Shown here one piece after another: positions 10,061 through 19,089 of a stretch of 64,000 bases of DNA (positions are counted from its first letter, which is position 1; every line of letters starts with the position of its first letter). Under the pieces are notes generated by a model. It saw nothing but the letters and a program-made list of their open reading frames with translations. It did no database searches and was not told the DNA's origin. The stretch is from Rhodopirellula bahusiensis (GTDB lineage Bacteria > Planctomycetota > Planctomycetia > Pirellulales > Pirellulaceae), in the NCBI RefSeq assembly GCF_002727185.1, contig NZ_NIZW01000013.1, forward strand, positions 162,511 through 226,510, written 5' to 3'. The position numbers and the translations under genes are program-made.

Positions 10061-10294
10061 ATGTCGAAGATCCAACAGATGGCGGAATCCATTTTGCCCG
10101 CGGCATGGTTTGTCCGGGTTCGAGACTCGTCAAAGCGTTGGATGATCCGGTGCCCTCAATGCAACCGTGAACAATCGGTTTGGGACGTCGGAGGAATCCG
10201 CTGTGGAGCCGCATCGGTTGGCAAGCGGATCCAAGCTCACTGCGAATACTGTGGTCGTGTTACCGCGAGCATGTATTACCAGGACGACGAGTGA
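10061..10294 (+). CDS. Small zinc-ribbon protein, unknown function
   Basis: A 77-residue protein starting at ATG 10061, with GAGGTG five bases upstream as a good Shine-Dalgarno match. It has two CxxC knuckles, IRCPQCN near residue 35 and HCEYCG near residue 63, and a further Cys (GIRCGA) between them, suggesting a single zinc-ribbon. There is no signal peptide or membrane segment. It stands alone between glpK (divergent) and the sulfatase (convergent). I do not recognise a named family, and a regulatory or nucleic-acid-binding role is only a guess from the zinc ribbon. Confidence 0.65.
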   Translation: MSKIQQMAESILPAAWFVRVRDSSKRWMIRCPQCNREQSVWDVGGIRCGAASVGKRIQAHCEYCGRVTASMYYQDDE

Positions 10295-10316
10295 ACACGT
10301 CGCTTCGCGATATCAA

Positions 10317-11774
10317 CTAGTTCGACGAAGTGGCCAGTTCGTTGGAACGCACCTCGGTGAGTTTTGCCGTCAACCGTTGCTTCATCTGAGCGACGACGTC
10401 TTGATGGTCCGGTGAAGTCGCCAAGTTGGTGAATTGCTTCGGGTCCGTTTCCATGTCAAACAGTTCGATGCCTCCGGACGCGTCCTCTTTGTACTGGATG
10501 TAGGCCCATCGATCCGTTCGGATGAGGAACCCTTTCCTCATCGGCGCGACGCTGAAAGCGTATTCGCGAACCGTGTGAGTTGGGTCGTCAAGCATTTTGG
10601 AGATGTCTTTGCCCTGAACGTGTTCGGGCACGGGGACGTCGCATAGATTTCCGATTGTTGGATACAGATCCAGCATCTCAACCAGGCTGTCGCAAACGCC
10701 GGGGGCTTTGCCAGGAACCTTGATGATCAGGGGAACTTGGGATGACTCGTCCCGCAAGGAAACCTTGGCCCAAAAGTCATGTTCGCCCAGGTGATACCCG
10801 TGATCGCTGGTGAAGACCACGATTGTATTTTCGTCTTGTCCGGATTCTCGCAACGCGGTCATGACTTTGCCAACCTGCGAGTCCATGAAGGCGACGGATG
10901 CGTAGTAGCCACCGATTGCTTTGCGCTGTCGACGTGAATCCATCTTCATGTTCACGCTGGTTTTGTAGTTGATGCCGGGCTTTGGGATGTCGTCCCAGTC
11001 GCCATCGATTCGTTCCGGTAATTCGAGCTTGCTGAATGGTTTGAAGGGCTCGAAGTAGTTCGCCGGTGAAACAAACGGCACGTGAGGTCGAACGAAACCG
11101 ATGCCCAGCCAAAAGGGCCGATTGCGTTTCGCGAGAAGCAACTCAGCAGCTTTGGCGGAGGTTTTGCCATCAGAGTGGACCTCGTCGTCTCCATCGGCTT
11201 CCACCGCAACGAATGTGTTGCCTCCGACGACGGGACGTAAGCCATTCGGATTGCCTTCGAGTGTTTCGCCGGTTCCTTTGGCTTTCCACTCCGGGCCGGG
11301 ACTGTTGAATCGTTCGTTCCATGAGAGTGCGTCGTCCGCTCCGTTGCCGCCATCGTGGTCGCGGCCATCGCCACCGGATTCAATTCCGCCCGGCACCCCC
11401 ATGTGATAGATCTTGCTGACGCGAGCCGTGTAGTAGCCTTCGTCCTTGAACGACTGCGGCCATGTTTGCCGGTCACCGATTTGCGGTCGCGGGCTTTTGT
11501 ATCCCAGAACGCCCGTTGCGTGCGGGTAGTACCCCGACAGGAACGACGCTCTTGAGGGCCCGCAATAGGTCGCTTGGCAGTAGGCTTGCGTGAACCGCAT
11601 GCCATCGGCCGCCAACGCGTCGATATTGGGGGTCTGGCAGACTTCGTTTCCGTAACACGACAGCGCCGTCGATGTCAGATCATCAGAGATGATGAACAGC
11701 ACGTTCATCGGTTCTTCCGCGGCAACCGGCTTGCAAAGAGCAAACAGGATGGTCAACAGCATCCAATGACGCAT
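10317..11774 (-). CDS. Secreted sulfatase (iduronate-2-sulfatase-like)
   Basis: A formylglycine-dependent sulfatase of 485 residues with a signal peptide (MLLTILFALCKPVAAEE). The mature N-terminus reads NVLFIISDDLTSTALSCYG, giving the metal-binding Asp pair at 31-32. The sulfatase signature YCGPSRASFLSGYYP supplies Cys71, which should be converted to formylglycine. A second metal site appears in VVFTSDHGYHLGEH. The pattern resembles iduronate-2-sulfatase (choline-sulfatase-like group) and fits use of sulfated marine polysaccharides. GAGGA lies eight bases before the ATG. It is the last gene of a minus-strand series but is separated by 104 bp from the epimerase gene. Confidence 0.92.
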   Translation of the reverse strand: MRHWMLLTILFALCKPVAAEEPMNVLFIISDDLTSTALSCYGNEVCQTPNIDALAADGMRFTQAYCQATYCGPSRASFLSGYYPHATGVLGYKSPRPQIGDRQTWPQSFKDEGYYTARVSKIYHMGVPGGIESGGDGRDHDGGNGADDALSWNERFNSPGPEWKAKGTGETLEGNPNGLRPVVGGNTFVAVEADGDDEVHSDGKTSAKAAELLLAKRNRPFWLGIGFVRPHVPFVSPANYFEPFKPFSKLELPERIDGDWDDIPKPGINYKTSVNMKMDSRRQRKAIGGYYASVAFMDSQVGKVMTALRESGQDENTIVVFTSDHGYHLGEHDFWAKVSLRDESSQVPLIIKVPGKAPGVCDSLVEMLDLYPTIGNLCDVPVPEHVQGKDISKMLDDPTHTVREYAFSVAPMRKGFLIRTDRWAYIQYKEDASGGIELFDMETDPKQFTNLATSPDHQDVVAQMKQRLTAKLTEVRSNELATSSN

Positions 11775-11878
11775 GGGTGATTCCTCGGCGATTCAAACAA
11801 ACAACGACACGAGCCGCGATTGTAGGCCGGGACGCTCAGAGATGCATCGGTGCAGCGTGCTTGATACCAGAGACAGAA

Positions 11879-12877
11879 TCAAACCGTCGAGCAGATGCCT
11901 CGGTAGTATTCGATGCTTTGACGCAGACCTTCAGACATATCGACGGTCGGCTCAAAGCCGAGACGCGAGCGGATCTGATTCGTGTCAGCTAGCGAATCTC
12001 GCACGTCACCGGCACGCGGGGGTTCGTGAATTGGTTGAATGTCGCCCTCGAGAAGATCACGCAGCGTCTCCAACAACTCCAGCAATGTCGTGCGCTGTCC
12101 TCGCCCAACGTTGAAGACACCGCCAGCAGCATCGGCGACAGTGGCGGCCAGCATGTTTGCGTTCGCAACGTCTCGTACGAAGACAAAGTCGCGTGACTGT
12201 TGCCCGTCGCCATAGATGATCGGACGTTCGCCGCTGAGGATCATCGAAACGAATCGCGGGATCACCGCGCTGTATTCACTCTGCGGGTCTTGTCGTGGAC
12301 CGAAAACGTTGAAATACCGAAGGATGACCGTTTCGATCGGGAACTCACGTTGGAAGACTTGGCAATAGTTTTCCGACGAAAGTTTTGCTGCGGCGTAGGG
12401 CGACAAGGGTGCCGGCATATCGTCTTCGCGTTTGGCAACGTAGGGCGAGTTGCCGTAAACAGCACTCGTCGACGAAAGCACAAACCGTTTCACACCCGCC
12501 GCCGATCCCGCGGCCAACAATTCAACAGTGCTGGTCGTGGTCCAATCGTGACAAAGGCCTGGTTCTCGCATGCTTCGTGGAACACTCGCCATTGCCGCAA
12601 AGTGAAAAATATGGTCCACGCCTTCGACTGATTTTTGTACGCAGTCTCGATCAGCCGCGTCACCTTCGACGAACGTCAGTCGATCTTGGTGCGGACCTTC
12701 CAAGAACGGCGTCAGGTTGTGCAGGAAGCCGGTGCTGAGATTGTCCAGGGCGACCACGTTTGCCCCTGCATCAAGCAAACGCTCGACCATCTGAGAGCCA
12801 ATGAATCCCGCGGCACCGGTGACCAAGCAACGAGTACCGGCGAGCTGAGCGATGGCGGAATCGAGCGAGGATGACAT
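11879..12877 (-). CDS. NAD-dependent UDP-sugar 4-epimerase (UDP-glucose/UDP-GlcNAc epimerase type)
   Basis: A short-chain-type epimerase of 332 residues. The NAD motif CLVTGAAGFIGSQMVERLLD starts near residue 14, the Ser/Tyr/Lys active site appears as LSSTSAVYG and SPYAAAKLSSE, and NVFGPRQDP plus FVFVRDVANAN are family hallmarks. The longer open frame begins upstream, but ATG 12877 gives the usual length and begins just before the Rossmann fold. It makes nucleotide sugars for surface glycans. Being directly downstream of fliS and flagellin on the same strand, it may feed flagellin or cell-surface glycosylation, which is inference. Confidence 0.88.
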   Translation of the reverse strand: MSSSLDSAIAQLAGTRCLVTGAAGFIGSQMVERLLDAGANVVALDNLSTGFLHNLTPFLEGPHQDRLTFVEGDAADRDCVQKSVEGVDHIFHFAAMASVPRSMREPGLCHDWTTTSTVELLAAGSAAGVKRFVLSSTSAVYGNSPYVAKREDDMPAPLSPYAAAKLSSENYCQVFQREFPIETVILRYFNVFGPRQDPQSEYSAVIPRFVSMILSGERPIIYGDGQQSRDFVFVRDVANANMLAATVADAAGGVFNVGRGQRTTLLELLETLRDLLEGDIQPIHEPPRAGDVRDSLADTNQIRSRLGFEPTVDMSEGLRQSIEYYRGICSTV

Positions 12878-13055
12878 AGGATTCTGATCGGATGCACTGG
12901 GTGGCGAAGCGGCATCCAGCCTAAAAAGAATTGGCTCGTTCCTCGAGTCAATTTGTCTTCGCGATCGCCACGGTTCTGACGCTCGACGATTGAGACCTCG
13001 ATGTCGCAAACTTTTCGAGAACTTTCTCGCGAAGCTTGCAGGGAATGGTCGCGAT

Positions 13056-13661
13056 CTATCCTTGCAGGTTCAACCCGGCGCCATCCGAAAGGACCTCCGA
13101 GACTCGTTTGTTGGAGCTGGTCTTGTCGCCTTCGCGAGCGCAGACCATACGCCAAGTTTCGGCTTCGGTTTCGAGGACCAACCGGATCTCATCGATCATC
13201 GTTGAGTCGCCATTTCCTTCCGCGGCGATCAAGTGCTGGCACAAGAACACGTAGAGATCGGCCACGGTGCGACAAACCTCGACGGAGTCGTCTGTGACGC
13301 CCGACAGCAATTCCGACAACAGTTCCAACAGTTTGAGCGAATACTCGTTTGTTCCGCGTTTGCCGGGCTGTGAATTCCAGTGGTTGGCCAAGTGCCGAGA
13401 AACCTCAACGGCTCGTTCGATCAACATCAGGCGCAACCGAGCGGGCGAGGCCGTTTGAACCATCGATTCGAGATACGCATCCCCACTTCGGCGGCCGAAG
13501 TTGTTCATTCCCTCACTGAGGCTGCCTGGTTCGCCGGGGCGAGGCAACGAAACGGCTGAGGCGTCGTTGCGAGTGGCTTCGGAATCGCTGTTATTCGATG
13601 AAGCGTCGTCCCCAACGAAGGTCATCGGTGGACGAACAAAAGAATCAGCCGTGTTGTACAT
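13056..13661 (-). CDS. fliS: Flagellar export chaperone FliS-like protein
   Basis: Binds the C-terminus of unpolymerised flagellin in the cytoplasm and keeps it export-competent. The FliS fold starts at YLESMVQTASPARLRLMLIERAVEVSRHL and ends with a helix containing LVLETEAETWRMVC. From ATG 13661 the product has 201 residues, longer than the usual 120-140, because of an N-terminal Ser/Asn-rich segment of about 60 residues and a short C-terminal tail. A GTG 59 codons further upstream is possible but has no ribosome site. The gene follows the flagellin gene on the same strand after a terminator-like hairpin, which supports the call. Confidence 0.8.
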   Translation of the reverse strand: MYNTADSFVRPPMTFVGDDASSNNSDSEATRNDASAVSLPRPGEPGSLSEGMNNFGRRSGDAYLESMVQTASPARLRLMLIERAVEVSRHLANHWNSQPGKRGTNEYSLKLLELLSELLSGVTDDSVEVCRTVADLYVFLCQHLIAAEGNGDSTMIDEIRLVLETEAETWRMVCAREGDKTSSNKRVSEVLSDGAGLNLQG

Positions 13662-14029
13662 CTGGTTTCCGGATGCGGGAATTGGAAACGGGCACACAGG
13701 ACGTTGTCCGGCATGCAGCGCATAGTTGTATCGACGTGCGGAATTCAAATCTTCATCGAAAGAAGCCGCTGTATTGATTGCGGTTTGTTTTGACCGAGGG
13801 CAATTCAGTTGGATTGAATGCAGGATCGAGGTGAACACCTGCCCATCGACAAAAGCGTGATGCCGAAGTTCACCTAGGTTAAGATGCGCGACGCAAAGGG
13901 GTGGGGCCCGGAAAATAGCCCCTGATCGGTGCAGTTTCTCATCGCCGCGGCCGCATAATCCGAGCGGACAATGACTGTGAGCAAAAACCGTCGAAGGTTC
14001 GGTGCACTTTGCATTCTGACCAAACGAAG
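13662..14029. other. Flagellin-fliS intergenic region, no gene seen
   Basis: No supported coding sequence apart from a possible GTG extension of fliS. The stretch should contain the fliS promoter. The hairpin behind flagellin lies just to the right, at 14030-14065. Confidence 0.45.
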
Positions 14030-14065
14030 AAAAGCAGCTGCAAGCCGGGGCTCACAACTGCTTTT
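14030..14065 (-). terminator. Probable intrinsic terminator behind flagellin
   Basis: On the minus strand an 11-bp stem (AAAAGCAGTTG with CAGCTGCTTTT, one G-U pair) encloses a 14-base loop that can itself pair AGCC with GGCT. It ends in TTTT and lies about 60 bases after the flagellin stop. Confidence 0.65.
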
Positions 14066-14123
14066 CGATATTCATTGTCGCATCAAGCGGCGATCAGGAA
14101 CGCCGGTTCGATCTGAGTTTGGA

Positions 14124-16187
14124 TTAACCCAACAGCGACAGAACGTTTCGTGGGTTTTGGTTGGCCAGCGACAGCACGTTGGTACCGGATTGAACCAGGA
14201 TCTGTGCACGAGTCAGGTTGGCCGACTCTTGTGCGAAGTCAGCGTCACGGATCGAGCTTTCAGCTTCTTGCAAGTTGGCCTTCGTTTCGTTGAGTGAAAC
14301 CAAGTTGCTTTCCAGCGTCGTGCTTTGGAACGATCCCAAACGACCACGCAGTCCAACCACTTTGCCGATGACTTCGTCGATGACCTTGGCGGCACCTTCA
14401 ACGTCGTTGGTCAGGCTCTTGGATTGGCCACTGCCCAGTTCGTACAAACGACCTGATGCACCGCCCAATTGACCGGTCGAGACGCTGCCGATGCCCAAGC
14501 TAGCTTGTTGGGTGCTCGTCACGTCTGGGCCCAGTTGGAACGTTGCTCCACCACCGGTGATGCTGAAGCTGAAGTTCGTGCTGCTGCCGTCGTCTACAGT
14601 CAAGTTCAAGTCAAGCGAGCTGGTGTTGATCGAAAGACCGTTGCCTGATCCATTGGCCTCGACACCGTTCACAGTGGCGACGATGTCGTTACCGATCGAA
14701 CGAGTGTTGTCCAGGTTGCCCTTGAACGTTCCACCGTCACCTTCGCTGATGACGTCGATGTCGACCAAAGCAGCGCTACCGTAGTCCGATGAGCTGAAGC
14801 TCAGTCCGGTGGTTGCGTCGGCGGTCACACCGGTGCTGTCGCTCACCAAGTTCACAGCAGCTGCGATTTGGTCTTTGCTGGTTCCCGCTCCGAAGTTGAA
14901 CGTTTCTGCTCCACCTGATCCGCTCAGCTGGAAGACGAGATCCGCATTCAAAACTTCACCACCGGTGTTTCCGGTTGAAGCCGATTCAATTGCGGTCGAG
15001 CCATTGAATTCAGAGTCAGCCAGTGCGGATGCTTCGAAAGCTGCTTCAGCTGGAGCTTCGCCGTCAACGGTTGCACCGTTGATCAACGTTTCCAGGTCAG
15101 CTGCCGAAATTTCAGCTCCTTCTTCCAAGGTAACAGTCAAGATCTTTTGTTCGCTGTCATAGTCAGCTGCAGTGGCTGCTCCGGAAGCGAATTGAACCGT
15201 CACGTTGTTGTACTCAGCACCTTCAGCAGTCGCCGTAACTGTCAAACCAGTTTGGTCAGCGGTCACGGTAGCCGCGGTTGCTGCGGCTGGCGTGCCAGCT
15301 GCGGTCGCACCGCTGGCGGTGAACCCATCCAATGCGGCAATTGCTGTTTGAACGTCTTGTGCATCGACGTCAGCGGCGACTTCGGCGGGTGGTCCAGTGT
15401 TAAGAGCGTCACCGGTGAAGTTACCTGTGATGGTAAGCGTGCCGGTTTCGGCATCAAACGCGGCTTCACCCGTGTTGGAGGCGAACTTGTCGTCCACGAT
15501 GACGATGTCTTTGAGACCTTGGCCAATGATGTCGATGGTCTCGCCACCGATAGCTTGGGATGCGGTACCAAAAGTGTTGGCCGCAGTCGTGGATGCTTGA
15601 GCGGCTGTTGAGAATCCGGAATCCGATGCGGTCACTTCCGCTTGCTCAGCGGCAGATGAAATGACGACCTCGACATCGATCTGACCGGTTTTGCCCAAGT
15701 TGGCTTGGTCGATCGAGATGTCGCTGATGCTACCGACACCGCTGGCGGTGCTGACGAAGTCTTGCGAACCGTCGAGCAACTTACGACCTTGGAAGGTCGT
15801 TGTTTGAGCGATCCGGTTGATGGCTTCGAGCGAGCTGTCGATCTGCAACTGGTTAGCAGCGATTTCTTCGTTGCTCAATGCACCCGAGTTGGCGGCTTCC
15901 ACCACCAAACCACGAACGTCGTTCAGCAGGTTGCTGACCTGACCCAGTGCACTGTCAGCGGTGCTGATGATTTGGCTGGCACGCTGCGTGTTGCTGATCG
16001 ATTTGGTCAAACCGGTGATTTCGCCCCGGAGAGCTTCGCTGGCCAGCAAGCCGGCGGGGTCGTCACTACCGGTATTGATCCGGAGACCAGTGCTCAATCG
16101 AGTCAGAGATTCTTGCAAGTCATTGTTGCTGCTTTGGAGGCGGTTCTGTGCGACCAAAGACGAAACGTTGGTGTTGATCCGAGTCAT
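14124..16187 (-). CDS. fliC: Flagellin, large central domain
   Basis: Structural subunit of the flagellar filament, 687 residues. From ATG 16187 the N-terminal D0/D1 region reads MTRINTNVSSLVAQNRLQ, then TRLSTGLRINTGSDDPAGL. The C-terminal D1/D0 region reads ESSIRDADFAQESANLTRAQ and ends in LANQNPRNVLSLLG. Between them lie about 420 residues rich in Ala, Thr, Gly and Ser, with several flagellin-IN-like blocks, forming an unusually large exposed domain. GGGAA lies about eight bases before the start. An upstream open extension of 94 codons has no flagellin similarity and was rejected. fliS follows downstream. No other flagellar genes are in the window. Confidence 0.95.
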   Translation of the reverse strand: MTRINTNVSSLVAQNRLQSSNNDLQESLTRLSTGLRINTGSDDPAGLLASEALRGEITGLTKSISNTQRASQIISTADSALGQVSNLLNDVRGLVVEAANSGALSNEEIAANQLQIDSSLEAINRIAQTTTFQGRKLLDGSQDFVSTASGVGSISDISIDQANLGKTGQIDVEVVISSAAEQAEVTASDSGFSTAAQASTTAANTFGTASQAIGGETIDIIGQGLKDIVIVDDKFASNTGEAAFDAETGTLTITGNFTGDALNTGPPAEVAADVDAQDVQTAIAALDGFTASGATAAGTPAAATAATVTADQTGLTVTATAEGAEYNNVTVQFASGAATAADYDSEQKILTVTLEEGAEISAADLETLINGATVDGEAPAEAAFEASALADSEFNGSTAIESASTGNTGGEVLNADLVFQLSGSGGAETFNFGAGTSKDQIAAAVNLVSDSTGVTADATTGLSFSSSDYGSAALVDIDVISEGDGGTFKGNLDNTRSIGNDIVATVNGVEANGSGNGLSINTSSLDLNLTVDDGSSTNFSFSITGGGATFQLGPDVTSTQQASLGIGSVSTGQLGGASGRLYELGSGQSKSLTNDVEGAAKVIDEVIGKVVGLRGRLGSFQSTTLESNLVSLNETKANLQEAESSIRDADFAQESANLTRAQILVQSGTNVLSLANQNPRNVLSLLG

Positions 16188-16519
16188 GTTATTTTTCCCA
16201 AAGATGGGTTGATGTTGAGTAGAAGGGGTCAACCGCTTTGGTGCCGAAGCATCGGAGAGACCCTGGGCGAAAAACACTTGGCTTTGCGTCCACCTCAACC
16301 ATGGACCGCAAATTTGACACATGCGGCGGGTGCAACCCCAAATTCCATGTGCCCCGAAGAATTGCTTGGGCCGCATCCGGAACAACCGGAACAATCCGCG
16401 AGGCTCATCATGGAAGGCAACCTGACGCTGCGATATCATGCAGGAGCCGAGGCTGAAAACTCGGCCCACTCGCGTCCATTGATCCGAGTGAATTCTGGAA
16501 CCTTTTGGCGAACTTTTTC
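16188..16519. promoter_or_regulatory. Divergent flagellin / BFN-protein upstream region
   Basis: This stretch holds no supported gene and must carry the flagellin promoter (minus) and probably that of the BFN-domain gene (plus). I looked for sigma-28 and sigma-54 elements. Only poor partial matches were found, so no promoter is called. Confidence 0.4.
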
Positions 16520-16939
16520 ATGACCGTCCAAATGCAGCTCGCTCGGATCATCATTTCCGAGCTGACCGATAACCAAGTCATTTATCTCAAGGAAGTCGAC
16601 GGAACGCGCCAATTCCCGATCATGATCGGAATCTTCGAAGCGACGAACATCGATCGAAGGGTCAAAAACGATTACGTTCCACCTCGCCCGTTGACCCACG
16701 ATCTGATTGTGAACGTCGCTGAGTCACTTGACGCGACCATTGAGCAAGTCGTGATTAGCGATCTGTCTGAACACACCTATTTCGCACAACTGCATCTGCG
16801 AACAAGCAGCGGTGAGCTGATCGAAGTCGACGCACGTCCGAGCGATGCGATCGCGGTTGCGGTGACGTTCGATCCGCCGCTTCCAATCTTTGTTTCCGAA
16901 GAGGTCCTCAGCGGTGCGACCGGAACCGACGAAGATTGA
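16520..16939 (+). CDS. BFN (bifunctional nuclease, DUF151) domain protein
   Basis: A 139-residue protein of the DUF151/BFN family. It shows the family pattern RIIISELTDNQVIYLKE, then FPIMIGIFEATNIDRR, RPLTHDLI and VDARPSDAIAVAV, ending with an acidic tail (TGTDED). Homologues in plants and bacteria have been described as nucleases, but most bacterial members are uncharacterised. ATG 16520 is chosen because the TTG at 16505 adds five weakly conserved residues, and ATG 16532 is also possible. panC follows 78 bp later on the same strand and could be co-transcribed. Confidence 0.85.
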   Translation: MTVQMQLARIIISELTDNQVIYLKEVDGTRQFPIMIGIFEATNIDRRVKNDYVPPRPLTHDLIVNVAESLDATIEQVVISDLSEHTYFAQLHLRTSSGELIEVDARPSDAIAVAVTFDPPLPIFVSEEVLSGATGTDED

Positions 16940-17017
16940 ACGCGGAAACGTCGACCTGTCGAACACTGCTTCGTGCTGCTTCGACCGCTTCACTTGGAAC
17001 CTGACGAAGGATCACTG

Positions 17018-17869
17018 TTGGAAACATTTTCATCCATCGATGCCATGCGAGCGTGGTGCCGCCAGCAGACGCGTAGCGGCGACACGATCGGGTTGGTGCC
17101 GACGATGGGTGCCTTGCACGAAGGCCATCTTTCTCTCGTTCAGGCTGCAACGAGTTCATGTGATCGCTGTGTCACGACCATCTTTGTGAACCCCACTCAA
17201 TTCGCTGCGGGCGAAGACCTCGATCAATATCCGCGGCCCCTCGAAGACGACCTCGCGATGCTGCGAGACGCGGGTGTCGACGCTGTCTTCCTGCCGAACA
17301 CCAAAGAGATGTACCCCGGCGGACCAGAGCAAAAGTCCACGTCGGTCCAGCCTTCCGCGGTTGCCTTGCCTCTGGAGGGACTGCATCGTCCCGATCACTT
17401 TGTCGGCGTCGCTACCGTTGTGATGAAGTTGTTCCAAGCTGTGCCGTCGGACCGAGCCTTCTTCGGCCGCAAGGACTTTCAACAACTTTGTGTGATCGAG
17501 CACATGGTTCGCGATTTGAATCTGGCAACCGAAGTCGTTCCCTGTGAAATCATTCGCGAATCGGATGGGTTGGCGATGAGCAGTCGCAATCGCTATCTGT
17601 CGGACGACGAACGCCAGCGAGCTTTGTGCATCTCTCGATCGCTGGCCCAAGTTGAACGAGCCTTTGCGGAAGGCAATCGTGATTCACAGCACCTCGAGTC
17701 GATCCTTGTCGATCATCTTGGGGATTGCGACAGCGTGGACTACGCCGTTGTCGTCGATCGAGAAACCCTGGCACCGGTTTCAGCGATTTCAAAGAACGTG
17801 GTCGCCCTCGTGGCAGCTCGAGTCGGAGCAACCCGGCTGATCGACAATCGTGAATTGTATGTTGACTGA
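17018..17869 (+). CDS. panC: Pantothenate synthetase (pantoate-beta-alanine ligase)
   Basis: Joins pantoate and beta-alanine with ATP to make pantothenate, the coenzyme A precursor. The ATP-binding motif GLVPTMGALHEGHLSLV, then VNPTQFAAGEDLDQYPR, FFGRKDFQQL and ESDGLAMSSRNRYLS are diagnostic. I chose TTG 17018, which gives 283 residues (the Escherichia coli length) and is preceded by GAAGGA at six-base spacing. A GTG 15 codons upstream lacks such a site. No panB or panD is in the window. Confidence 0.93.
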   Translation: METFSSIDAMRAWCRQQTRSGDTIGLVPTMGALHEGHLSLVQAATSSCDRCVTTIFVNPTQFAAGEDLDQYPRPLEDDLAMLRDAGVDAVFLPNTKEMYPGGPEQKSTSVQPSAVALPLEGLHRPDHFVGVATVVMKLFQAVPSDRAFFGRKDFQQLCVIEHMVRDLNLATEVVPCEIIRESDGLAMSSRNRYLSDDERQRALCISRSLAQVERAFAEGNRDSQHLESILVDHLGDCDSVDYAVVVDRETLAPVSAISKNVVALVAARVGATRLIDNRELYVD

Positions 17870-18071
17870 GCAACGGAAATTCAAACGCCTTTGCGAGATC
17901 CCTCAATCCGCGTAACACTCAACTTCCGAATGCTTGTCTCGGCACTGCGCCGCGGACACGAATTTCTGGTGGCAATCAACGAGTTGACGCAAAGCAGGCG
18001 GGTAGAATTGGGAACTTCATGTTTTAAATGGCTCCCAACCGCGCGACGGTTTTCTGCGAACGGCTCAATCG

Positions 18072-19040
18072 ATGATTCAACGTATTTTGGTAACGGGTGG
18101 TGCGGGATTCCTGGGCTCGCATCTTTGTGAGCGTTTGGTCAGCGACGGGCATGACGTCATTTGTCTGGACAACTTTTTCACCAGCCAAAAGTCCAATGTT
18201 GTTCATTTACTGGACAAGCCCAACTTCGAACTGATCCGGCATGACATCACCCTGCCCATTCATTTGGAAGTGGACCAGATTTACAACATGGCGTGTCCCG
18301 CGGCTCCTGGGCACTATCAATTCAATCCTATCAAGACGATCAAGACCAGTGTGATGGGGTCGATCAACATGCTGGGGATCGCCAAACGTTGCGGCGCCAG
18401 AATTTTGCAGGCCAGCACCAGTGAAGTGTACGGCGATCCGGAACAGCATCCACAAACGGAATCTTACCGCGGCAGCGTCAATCCGATTGGCATTCGAGCT
18501 TGTTACGACGAAGGCAAACGCGTTGCCGAGACGTTGTTCATGGATTATCACCGCAGCAACAACGTGGACGTCCGGATCGTTCGGATCTTCAACACGTACG
18601 GACCTCGCATGCATCCGTTCGATGGACGCGTGGTCGCGAACTTCATTCGCCAAGCTTTGGCGGGTGACGACATCACCATCTTTGGTGACGGCTCGCAAAC
18701 ACGATCGTTCTGCTACCGAGATGACTTGGTCGAAGTCATCATCCGAATGATGAACTGCGACGGTTTCACGGGCCCGGTTAACATTGGGAATCCCCACGAG
18801 TTCACGATCCGTCAACTCGCTGAGAAAACGATCGAGCTGACCGGATCGAGCAGCAAACTCATCGAGGCTCCTTTGCCAGCTGACGACCCAACGCGCCGTC
18901 GCCCTGACATTTCGCTTGCGAAAGAGAAGCTGGATTGGGAGCCGAAGATTGAGTTGGAAGAAGGCCTGCGGCACACGATCGATTGGTTCAAAACAATTGA
19001 CTTGAGTGACTATCGCCCGCCGACGCCAAACTTCAGCTGA
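18072..19040 (+). CDS. UDP-glucuronate decarboxylase (UDP-xylose synthase)
   Basis: An NAD-dependent cytoplasmic enzyme of 322 residues that converts UDP-glucuronate to UDP-xylose. It shows the dinucleotide motif [19 protein letters not shown], then [39 protein letters not shown], and the active-site [21 protein letters not shown] and [10 protein letters not shown] are typical of the UXS group rather than of general epimerases. Together with the UDP-sugar epimerase at 11879 it indicates synthesis of surface or filament glycans. It stands alone on the plus strand, 202 bp after panC. Confidence 0.93.
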   Translation: MIQRILVTGGAGFLGSHLCERLVSDGHDVICLDNFFTSQKSNVVHLLDKPNFELIRHDITLPIHLEVDQIYNMACPAAPGHYQFNPIKTIKTSVMGSINMLGIAKRCGARILQASTSEVYGDPEQHPQTESYRGSVNPIGIRACYDEGKRVAETLFMDYHRSNNVDVRIVRIFNTYGPRMHPFDGRVVANFIRQALAGDDITIFGDGSQTRSFCYRDDLVEVIIRMMNCDGFTGPVNIGNPHEFTIRQLAEKTIELTGSSSKLIEAPLPADDPTRRRPDISLAKEKLDWEPKIELEEGLRHTIDWFKTIDLSDYRPPTPNFS

Positions 19041-19089
19041 GCACTACCGAAGTCAATGAAACGTCAGCTTCGCTCAGCTAGATACCGAG

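Noticed and set aside
16188..16469. 94-codon N-terminal extension of flagellin
   Set aside because: It has no flagellin similarity, and the family N-terminus starts exactly at ATG 16187.
16188..16519. Possible sigma-28 or sigma-54 promoter for flagellin
   Set aside because: The closest matches (CAAA-N14-GCCC and a GG-N11-GC pair) do not meet the usual spacing or bases, so no promoter was called.
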